Source: Rhodospirillaceae bacterium
Lineage (GTDB): Bacteria > Pseudomonadota > Alphaproteobacteria > Rhodospirillales > JABJKH01
Length of the DNA: 59,533 nt
Assembly: GCA_018660465.1 (NCBI GenBank)
Contig: JABJKH010000004.1
Location: 1 to 59,533 of the forward strand
Direction: 5' to 3'
This document shows, piece after piece, positions 53,335-59,533 of this stretch. Under the pieces are notes generated by a model. That model was not told where the DNA came from. It made no database searches and was given only the letters and a program-made list of their open reading frames with translations. The position numbers were made by a program, and so were the translations under genes. The number at the start of each line of letters is the position of its first letter. Position 1 is the stretch's first letter.

Positions 53335-54234
53335 CTAGTGAATGAACAAGTCGACCGCAGACGACACACCGACCGGCTTATCAGGCTCGATCAAGTCGGG
53401 ATCGTTTTCGGCAATTTGTTCGGCTAAGGCCATGGCATCCAGGGCAACAAGTTTCGCCATATACCCAACGATTTCGCCCTCTTGATTTATCAGTGACAAC
53501 TCGGCCTCAGTACTGGCGAGAAGTTCGCGGACGTAATCAGGCTTACTAACAGAGGGACCGGCACTCGATTGTTGGGCGCTCATAGGATGACTGCTAATGG
53601 CCTGGAGCAAAGCATTAGCTGCTGACAGGTTTTTCGCGTATTCCTTTGAATACCGTGATTCTGGCGCGATGGTGGATGCAAACATCTTCATATCGATGGC
53701 TTCGGCGGATTGCTCAAAGCGGGTGCGGGCCTCCGTCTGGCGCTCGACCAGTTTCGCCTTGTCTGATGATTGGCCGGAATGCTCCCGAGACATTTTTTTC
53801 AATAATCTCTGATAGACTTTGATGCGCGTCTTAAAATGCTTCGTGCGCAGGTTTTGCCGGTTTTTCATCAGGTCCAGGTATTCTTGTTTTTGGGCCAGAA
53901 ATTGATGACGCAGTTCGGTTAGCACTTCGCCTTCCGCCTGGTCAGTTGCCGACTGTAAATCGGCCAACGTCTGCATCTTTAATTTTATTTCGGAGTCCAT
54001 CGACCGAATCGCTCCGGCCAAGGGGGAATCCGAAAAATCTCGATCCAGGGCTTTCTTCAAATAAGTGTTCGGCAGCTTGACCAGTTTTTCACTGACAGCT
54101 GGTCGCCATGTGGGTTGCTCCGCACCCGTCGCGGCATAGGTAGGTGCAACCGGCATAACCGCTGCCGTCGCCAAAAGCACTGCTGCAAAACCAAGCAGGC
54201 GCCATTGCGAGTTGTTGCTTTTTAACGTGGTCAT
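53335..54234 (-). CDS. Secreted coiled-coil protein
   Basis: A 299-residue protein with a signal peptide after a short polar lead (WRLLGFAAVLLATAAVMPVA, cleavage near TYA-AT). A long helical region at about 70-180 (DSEIKLKMQTLADLQSATDQ, QEYLDLMKNRQNLRTKHFKT) looks like a coiled coil, and there is a second helical part toward the end. It has no Cys. It is 24 bases downstream of the lipoprotein gene and 16 upstream of the next. Unrecognised; likely a structural periplasmic component. Confidence 0.65.
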   Translation of the reverse strand: MTTLKSNNSQWRLLGFAAVLLATAAVMPVAPTYAATGAEQPTWRPAVSEKLVKLPNTYLKKALDRDFSDSPLAGAIRSMDSEIKLKMQTLADLQSATDQAEGEVLTELRHQFLAQKQEYLDLMKNRQNLRTKHFKTRIKVYQRLLKKMSREHSGQSSDKAKLVERQTEARTRFEQSAEAIDMKMFASTIAPESRYSKEYAKNLSAANALLQAISSHPMSAQQSSAGPSVSKPDYVRELLASTEAELSLINQEGEIVGYMAKLVALDAMALAEQIAENDPDLIEPDKPVGVSSAVDLFIH

Positions 54235-54258
54235 GTTCCATCTCCTCGTGTGTTTTAT

Positions 54259-54831
54259 CTAGTTGCGTTTCCAGAAGCGGATGCGCTGAACTTCACGGCG
54301 CAGGTCTTCGTTCACATCCAACATGGCTGATTCGAAAGGATGATCATCAGATTTTCCGCCGGTCAGAACTTCGACCGTATCGACGAAAGAACCACCACCG
54401 GGCAAGCCGAGGTCGTATTCGCCAAAAGTCTTTCTGAAGATATCAAGGTTCTTCCGGGCGGTGGCCGTGTCGCCGGCTTTTAGATAATTGATAATTCCGA
54501 GTGCATAGGCGCGCATGCGTTCCTCGGTCGCGATTGTTTTGGCTTCAGGACCTAGCCCTGCTTCGCATTTTTCCAAGAGTCTGGCGGCAGCAAGATAGCC
54601 GCTCGGATGACTTTTTTGACGGGCTTGAGTTGATCGCTCCATGGCATCATCAACGCAGGTCCGATATGACTTCATGGCAGAGAGTTCTTGGAACCGAGCT
54701 TGACGGAATCCAATGCCTTCGGTGCCCGCGGTGGTCGCTGGAATACAGGCCGAGACGATCACTGAGCACGCGACCACGGCAAGAACGCCGGCGGTTCTGC
54801 TTGGCTTAATAGCACGATTGGGTTTTGGCAT
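54259..54831 (-). CDS. Lipoprotein of unknown function
   Basis: A 190-residue protein. After a basic N-terminus comes a hydrophobic helix and the lipobox VSAC (Cys29), so it should be a lipoprotein (GVLAVVACSVIVSACIPAT). The mature part is helical, TPR-like in style (AARLLEKCEAGLGPEAKTIA, LGIINYLKAGDTATARKNLD). It is the first gene of the operon that runs to 48915, facing the divergent TPR-OmpA gene. Unrecognised. Confidence 0.65.
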   Translation of the reverse strand: MPKPNRAIKPSRTAGVLAVVACSVIVSACIPATTAGTEGIGFRQARFQELSAMKSYRTCVDDAMERSTQARQKSHPSGYLAAARLLEKCEAGLGPEAKTIATEERMRAYALGIINYLKAGDTATARKNLDIFRKTFGEYDLGLPGGGSFVDTVEVLTGGKSDDHPFESAMLDVNEDLRREVQRIRFWKRN

Positions 54832-54861
54832 AATAATGCTCCTCTAATGGCTTCTGCAGGG

Positions 54862-54950
54862 AGCTATGAAAGGGCGGGGCGGGTTTTTTCTAGAAATCTG
54901 CTAAAATAAATTACCTTTTCATAAAAAATTCGGCTAAAAATTTCATAGCT
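54862..54950. promoter_or_regulatory. Inverted AGCTATGAAA sites in the divergent promoter region
   Basis: AGCTATGAAA (54862-54871) and its exact reverse complement TTTCATAGCT (54941-54950) lie 69 bases apart, each near one of the divergent starts (31 and 34 bases away). A third TTTCATA is at 54917-54923. This is the pattern of paired binding sites for one regulator controlling both operons. Confidence 0.5.
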
Positions 54951-54983
54951 TCATAAGTGACTGCACCTAAAGGTCTATCCGTT

Positions 54984-55958
54984 ATGTTGAGACAATGTGG
55001 ACGAACAGCGGCTTTAATTGGATTGGTTGGCCTGGGATTAACATTCCTGGGATCGAGTTTCTCGGCATCCACGTACGCAGCGAATTGCAGCCAGGCGGAT
55101 TCTCACTATAAAGCAGCGCAAGTGCGCCCCCCGCAGGCAGAGCGCCTCCTGGAAAAAGCAATTTCAGAATGTCCGAGCCATGCCGGGGCTTTGAATAACC
55201 TAGCCGTTATTCGAGAATCCCAAGGTCGTCTTGCCGAAGCGCTGGCGCTTTACCAACGCGCCATTACCGCAGAGCCAAGTGGGCCCGCCCCCTATGCGGG
55301 CCTGGGTGACATTTTGATGATGAAAAAGAATTTTAGCGGGGCAGCCGAGGCTTATCAGACTTTTCTGACCAAGTTGAAGGACGATAAATTAAAAGGGGAC
55401 CCCTCGGGACTTGCGCCTTACGAGGCTGACTACCAACGACGTCTACAAACCGCGCGTTCCCATTTGCCCCCGGAACAAGCCCAAATAAATGAACCAGCAC
55501 CTCCGTCCAAACAAGATATTGTTACGGCCAGAGCAATCACGCGATCACTCACCACTAAGCCTAAGAAACCTCGCTTTCGGGGACTGGGTCTTGCGGTTCG
55601 GACAGAACCTTCCATCGACCTTCAAATTTTATTCGATTTCAATTCTGATGGGATTAAAAAAGAATCTCTCTCCCAAATTAGCGAAATCGCCAAGGCTCTG
55701 AATTCAGCTAAACTTCAAAATGCGCGTATCTTAATCGAAGGCCACACCGATAGTTCTGGATCGGATCAATATAACTTAACCTTGTCGCAACGCCGGGCGG
55801 CCGCTGTTCAGCACATGCTGACCAAGCGTTTTGGCATTGATGTTCGTCGTTCGGAAATTAATGGGTTGGGAGAAAAGGCCCCGATCGCTAGCAATCATTC
55901 GGATGCCGGACGGGCGATGAACCGTCGCGTAACGATCGTAAACTTGGGCAAAAACTAA
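54984..55958 (+). CDS. TPR-OmpA fusion periplasmic protein
   Basis: The protein has 324 residues from the ATG at 54984 with AAGG upstream (an in-frame GTG lies 27 bases earlier). The signal peptide includes AALIGLVGLGLTFLGSSFSA. Residues about 40-150 are TPR repeats (AISECPSHAGALNNLAVIRE, RLAEALALYQRAITAEPSGP, MMKKNFSGAAEAYQTFLTKL). Residues about 205-320 are an OmpA domain (LQILFDFNSDGIKKESLSQI, ILIEGHTDSSGSDQYNLTLS, QRRAAAVQHMLTKRFG, NRRVTIVNLG). It should bind peptidoglycan and hold partners through the TPRs. It is divergent from the operon at 54831. Confidence 0.9.
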   Translation: MLRQCGRTAALIGLVGLGLTFLGSSFSASTYAANCSQADSHYKAAQVRPPQAERLLEKAISECPSHAGALNNLAVIRESQGRLAEALALYQRAITAEPSGPAPYAGLGDILMMKKNFSGAAEAYQTFLTKLKDDKLKGDPSGLAPYEADYQRRLQTARSHLPPEQAQINEPAPPSKQDIVTARAITRSLTTKPKKPRFRGLGLAVRTEPSIDLQILFDFNSDGIKKESLSQISEIAKALNSAKLQNARILIEGHTDSSGSDQYNLTLSQRRAAAVQHMLTKRFGIDVRRSEINGLGEKAPIASNHSDAGRAMNRRVTIVNLGKN

Positions 55959-55959
55959 T

Positions 55960-57321
55960 TTATCGCAAAATCTTATGGCGGATGGTTAAGAGCGTAATAC
56001 CCAACCGTTCCAGGCGTCGCGCCATCTGGTCCAAGGCCCCGTCATTGCGCGCCTTGGCTAACTGATCAGCCATCCAATCCTTCGTCCCATCAACTGGTGA
56101 TGCAGCGGCAATAACAACGATCCTTATCACCGCACTTGGTTGAGCACGCGGCGGGATATCGACCGACCAACGAAGAGCCCCGGACCGGGGACCAGCAGGC
56201 AAAGAGCGTACAGGCATTTCGTTCTCAGTGGGTCTGTCATCGCCCCACCGCTCATAACGCCCCCATAGAAAAACATCGCCACTCTCCGCCGTCGCGCGAA
56301 TCTCCAAGCCGCATAAATCTCGCATCGAACTTGGCTCAAACATTAAGTTGGAATTTTGTTTTGCGGGGAGGAGTTCGGACTTTACATTGCCAAACCGGAC
56401 CGCCGCACAAGATTGACCTTGCGGCGGACGTTTTTCCAGAACGACGATTTTCACCGCATCAGATCGTGACCACTGAAGATAGCGATGGAATAAACGCACC
56501 TTTAGCGTCCCGGGCCCTTCTTTCTTAAGCGCAGTTTCCAGTTGCTGATACTTCCCGGTGCCAACTAGGTCCATCCATCCGGCAAAAGCTTGTTCGAACC
56601 AGACCAGCGACCCCGCAGCAAGAAGTGCCGTGCCGATGGCGATGCCCAGGCCCCACTTCACCACCCGCACAGGTGCACTTGAAGGAGGTGGCGCTGGGAT
56701 CTCCGCAATGTCTCGGCTGCCACGGGGTGCACTTGAACCAGAGGGTTCTTCCACGCCCAAGTCTTCAAGCAAGTCTGCGACACGGGCGACAGATACCATT
56801 CGACAAACGTCAGGTCCCAGTCCAATTTCTTGCAGCCACGACTCCTCAATTTGAGCCGCATTTTCTGCCGGGAGGTAGAGATTTAGGCCCGCGTGCTCCA
56901 CCTGTCCCTCTGACAAGGCCAGGGCTAGTTTCTCGAGTTTTTCTGGAACGTGATCAACCGGCAGGATGTTTAAATCTCGATCAACCTCGCCGGTAGTAAA
57001 AATTGTTCGCCCCGGCTCGCTCCCGCCAGACACCAAGTTCCCGTCTTGCGCAAATGCATGGGCAGCGAATACGCCCAGTTGCCAACTGAAGCCATCATCC
57101 ACCGGCGCCGCCACATCGACTCGATAGGCGGAATGTCCGAAATTTTTTTGAATAACGCCGGTTGGGTCCCGGACAAAAGAGTCGTAGGCCGAACTGATCG
57201 GCAACGCGACTGCCTTGCCACCCAAGCAGACGACGGAATTTACTTCCGGGTCTTCCTCGGTAATGCGTTGGACCTCTACCGGCCCCTGGGTTGTAGCAAT
57301 TAAAACGCGGGTTGGCGTCAC
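55960..57321 (-). CDS. Membrane-anchored Lon-like peptidase-domain protein without ATPase
   Basis: A 453-residue protein. Residues about 50-190 follow the Lon proteolytic (S16) domain: YRVDVAAPVDDGFSWQLGVF aligns Ser79 with the Lon catalytic Ser, TTGEVDRDLNILPVDHVPEK aligns with TGEI...VLPIGGLKEK and puts Lys128 on the catalytic Lys, and GLNLYLPAENAAQIEE matches the next strand. One membrane helix follows (about 221-243) and then a 210-residue C-terminal domain with no motif I can name. There is no ATPase domain. It overlaps the previous gene by four bases. Activity is unproven because the GxSxG-like context differs. Confidence 0.65.
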   Translation of the reverse strand: MTPTRVLIATTQGPVEVQRITEEDPEVNSVVCLGGKAVALPISSAYDSFVRDPTGVIQKNFGHSAYRVDVAAPVDDGFSWQLGVFAAHAFAQDGNLVSGGSEPGRTIFTTGEVDRDLNILPVDHVPEKLEKLALALSEGQVEHAGLNLYLPAENAAQIEESWLQEIGLGPDVCRMVSVARVADLLEDLGVEEPSGSSAPRGSRDIAEIPAPPPSSAPVRVVKWGLGIAIGTALLAAGSLVWFEQAFAGWMDLVGTGKYQQLETALKKEGPGTLKVRLFHRYLQWSRSDAVKIVVLEKRPPQGQSCAAVRFGNVKSELLPAKQNSNLMFEPSSMRDLCGLEIRATAESGDVFLWGRYERWGDDRPTENEMPVRSLPAGPRSGALRWSVDIPPRAQPSAVIRIVVIAAASPVDGTKDWMADQLAKARNDGALDQMARRLERLGITLLTIRHKILR

Positions 57322-57863
57322 CTGAGATATACCTCGGTCGAAACTTCACTAAGACCTCGAACGATATGAGAGTCTTTATCGACCAGCAACTGAATTCGTC
57401 CTTCAATCGCCTCCGATAGAACCACCCTGCGGCAGCTGTTGTCAGTATGACAGATAAACATGATCGATGGCGGGGTCGCCTGCTTATCGACCAATTCGAA
57501 GATGACAAACATCTGGTTTGGGTCTGCGCGGGATTCCTTAAACGTGATTCGGCAGCCATCGGCTTCCCGATACTGCCGTTCACCTGAACTGGCAGCTGCG
57601 ACCTGCGGCATATATAACATTGATGTGTTGGCAAGCAGTCGCTGAAAATCGGCGCTTAATTGCGCATCATCGTCGAGCGCTTTAAGCAAATCGGGAGCAG
57701 GCGAAAAATTTGGATCGGTTGCATAGGCGTATAGCTCGGCAAAGGCGATCTTGCCGCCAGAGCCTCCACCAGATGTCAGTGCATCGGTTTCCGCCAAACC
57801 ATCGGCGACGCCATTGAGGAATTCTAATTCTTGTTTTCCAAGCTTTAAGGGTTGTTCAATCAT
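57318..57863 (-). CDS. Hypothetical protein between two partners
   Basis: A 181-residue soluble protein without signal peptide. The N-terminus is helical and the C-terminal half is beta-rich (NQMFVIFELVDKQATPPSIM, RRVVLSEAIEGRIQLLVDKD). A Gly/Ser stretch (SGGGSGGK) separates helices early on. It overlaps the gene before by eight bases and the Lon-like gene after by four, so all three are translated as a unit. Unrecognised. Confidence 0.6.
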   Translation of the reverse strand: MIEQPLKLGKQELEFLNGVADGLAETDALTSGGGSGGKIAFAELYAYATDPNFSPAPDLLKALDDDAQLSADFQRLLANTSMLYMPQVAAASSGERQYREADGCRITFKESRADPNQMFVIFELVDKQATPPSIMFICHTDNSCRRVVLSEAIEGRIQLLVDKDSHIVRGLSEVSTEVYLR

Positions 57864-59496
57864 GCCCTACTCCATACAGAAGTCTGTACTGGTCCTTAAA
57901 AATAATTTCATCGTTTGTGAACTGCCGGGACCAATCAACATTTGCCACAGTATGGTTAAGAAAGGATTTGAGCTCTTTTTCCGCAACCAACAAGGCATCA
58001 ACTGCAATTACGAACGCATCAACCGTTTCTTCCGACCGCAAATCGTGATCCTGAAACCCTTGGCGCGAGTTAGCTTTATGGGCTTTTTTTGCTTTGGACA
58101 TGAGATCTTTTAGGTCTGGGCTCAGACCCTCTCCCTGCCGTAGCATTTTCATGAATCGACTCGCTGCCGATTCTGCATGCAGCGATACAACGTTACTGTC
58201 TTCCCAATCAGGCTCATCAAGGGCTCCCTTCAAATCACCTAATTCTGAATCGGGGGAAACTGATAGAATAACAGCGATCGCTTCCATGCGGCTGTCGTAA
58301 ACAAGGGCATACAAACTTGCCAAGACCGTCCGTTCCAAATGGGCTGCCAAGGATTGGAAACGCTCGACCTGGGAGGGGTAATCTGACTCCAGTGCAGTTT
58401 CAATGAAGTTCAACATTTCATCCGCAGGGGGATTTTTGCGCAAGGTATTGGTAATTCGGAACTGGGCGCGGCTGAATACTGCATTGCGAAGCACCGATAC
58501 GGGCAAATCATTCGCCACTCCTGTGCCAAAAATAACACCATCCAACGCATCCAATTCGCGCCCGTTTAGGAATTTTATCGTGTCGACGGGAGGTTGTTTT
58601 AGAACATCCAAAGGATTGGGCGTTTCGTCGATGTTCGCCACAGCTTCTTCTATCTTCGCCGGATCAATCTCACCGGCTTCCCGATCTGTTCCAATCGGCA
58701 ATGCGCCGTTCATTTGATAGCGTTCCACGGCGAAACGCAGGACCCGAAGCAGGCTAATGGCACCCTGAAAGACGCTCTGATACGTTTTCGCATCGATGCC
58801 GTTGCCGTCATCGGCAGAATGGCTGAGCCAATAATCCAAAACAACCTGATCATCTAAGGTGCCGGGGCCGACTTCTCCATTCGCCTGTTCGGCTAAAAAT
58901 GTAAGCAGACTGCGGCTCTTGCGCTGGGTTTGGACACTCGGCAGGTGTTCTTTTAAATAGTCATAAACGACACGAGATAATCCGTTGGCGGCGTTTGAAA
59001 CATCTTCCTGGGCAGGGATAGGACCCAACAGAGGCGCAACAGCCTCATCAAGCGCGCAATACCCAACTGACGTCACCAGAAATTCCAACAGCGCCGATAA
59101 AAATGGCATGCGCGCGAAGGTGATGCCAAATTCGCCTTCGCCATAATCAATCTCAACACCGGCACTTTGAACCGTTAAGCCCTCTGGCAATGCCGCAAAT
59201 TGAGCTAGATACCCCTTAAAGGCCGAGGGGCGGGCGGGGCCACTGTCCCAGAAAAAATTTTCGTAACGACCGCTGATCCGGTCCGTTGCCGATGCCGCCA
59301 CGATCAAGTGACAGAGCTCTAATAAGGCTGGCGCATAAGTTCTACACGCGACCACGCGGGCGACTTCGCGGCAGGTTTTTTGTCCGAACTTGGGAACATC
59401 ATTGATGGTGGTCTCACGGATAATCTGGAAGGCTGCGGTCAGTTCACCGCTCTTGCCCTCCTCGATAACAAGTTCCTCCGCCGAGATGCTGTCCAC
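57856..59496 (-). CDS. Large hypothetical cytoplasmic protein
   Basis: A 546-residue protein, mostly helical and acidic, without signal peptide or membrane helix. No motif matches a family I know. Regions of note are ARVVACRTYAPALLELCHLI near residue 50, DQVVLDYWLSHSADDGNGID near 218 and a Lys-rich helix LMSKAKKAHKANSRQG near 465. It is the first gene of the operon that ends with the Lon-like protein and overlaps the next gene by eight bases, so a functional link is likely. The start codon is near the window edge and I see no good ribosome site. Confidence 0.6.
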   Translation of the reverse strand: MDSISAEELVIEEGKSGELTAAFQIIRETTINDVPKFGQKTCREVARVVACRTYAPALLELCHLIVAASATDRISGRYENFFWDSGPARPSAFKGYLAQFAALPEGLTVQSAGVEIDYGEGEFGITFARMPFLSALLEFLVTSVGYCALDEAVAPLLGPIPAQEDVSNAANGLSRVVYDYLKEHLPSVQTQRKSRSLLTFLAEQANGEVGPGTLDDQVVLDYWLSHSADDGNGIDAKTYQSVFQGAISLLRVLRFAVERYQMNGALPIGTDREAGEIDPAKIEEAVANIDETPNPLDVLKQPPVDTIKFLNGRELDALDGVIFGTGVANDLPVSVLRNAVFSRAQFRITNTLRKNPPADEMLNFIETALESDYPSQVERFQSLAAHLERTVLASLYALVYDSRMEAIAVILSVSPDSELGDLKGALDEPDWEDSNVVSLHAESAASRFMKMLRQGEGLSPDLKDLMSKAKKAHKANSRQGFQDHDLRSEETVDAFVIAVDALLVAEKELKSFLNHTVANVDWSRQFTNDEIIFKDQYRLLYGVGHD

Positions 59497-59533
59497 GTCC
59501 GTGTATCCCCTCGCCCTCTATCTGCGCGGTATT

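Overview
The window reads as the chromosome of a Gram-negative alphaproteobacterium, most like the Rhodospirillales and probably free-living or marine. The evidence is the gene set: a CIRCE-controlled groESL, a SahR-like regulator fused to a methyltransferase ahead of metF-metH, a membrane-anchored DnaQ-like exonuclease beside a CBS/DUF294 nucleotidyltransferase and a sodium:solute symporter, and the common alphaproteobacterial palindromic intergenic repeat downstream of groEL. I see no rRNA, tRNA, CRISPR array, insertion sequence or phage gene. Taxonomy is inferred from gene content only.

Left part (1-16 kb). A small catabolic-looking cluster (NIPSNAP, VOC, PurE-like protein) is followed by DUF1993, a PhoU-like/Pit phosphate uptake pair, a three-gene glycolipid cassette (GT2, TVP38/TMEM64, ArnT-like GT83), groES-groEL with CIRCE and a terminator, and a five-gene minus-strand operon (secreted protein, beta-propeller, zinc ribbon, DinG-family helicase, beta-hydroxyacid dehydrogenase).

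Middle part (16-42 kb). This holds a large cytoplasmic hybrid histidine kinase, the sahR-like/metF/metH operon, a LpxL-like acyltransferase with EttA, an Asp/Glu-racemase-fold protein, the exonuclease/DUF294/symporter neighbourhood, a TPR protein, a persulfide dioxygenase-rhodanese fusion, a haloalkane-dehalogenase-like protein divergent from an SDR and DadA, a REC-GGDEF protein and an OsmC protein. Five enzymes here and in the left part have replaced active-site residues (PurE-like, acyltransferase, racemase-fold, dehalogenase-like, SDR).

Right part (42-59.5 kb). Almost everything here is envelope-targeted and poorly characterised, and I think it is the most novel stretch. It encodes an OmpA protein, two tandem paralogous CsgG/FlgO-like secreted proteins, a DUF4384 protein, a stand-alone double inhibitor-I9-like protein beside a subtilase, a lipoprotein, a caspase-like pseudoenzyme, two single-span Pro/Lys-rich TonB/TolA-like proteins with an ExbB/TolQ-like protein, three more secreted proteins or lipoproteins, a TPR-OmpA protein, and a membrane-anchored Lon-like peptidase domain without an ATPase in an operon with two unknown proteins. 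Tight spacing suggests one long minus-strand transcription unit (54831 to about 45007) plus a second (59496 to 55960). Together they could form an energised, protease-regulated envelope machine anchored to peptidoglycan; that joint function is inference.
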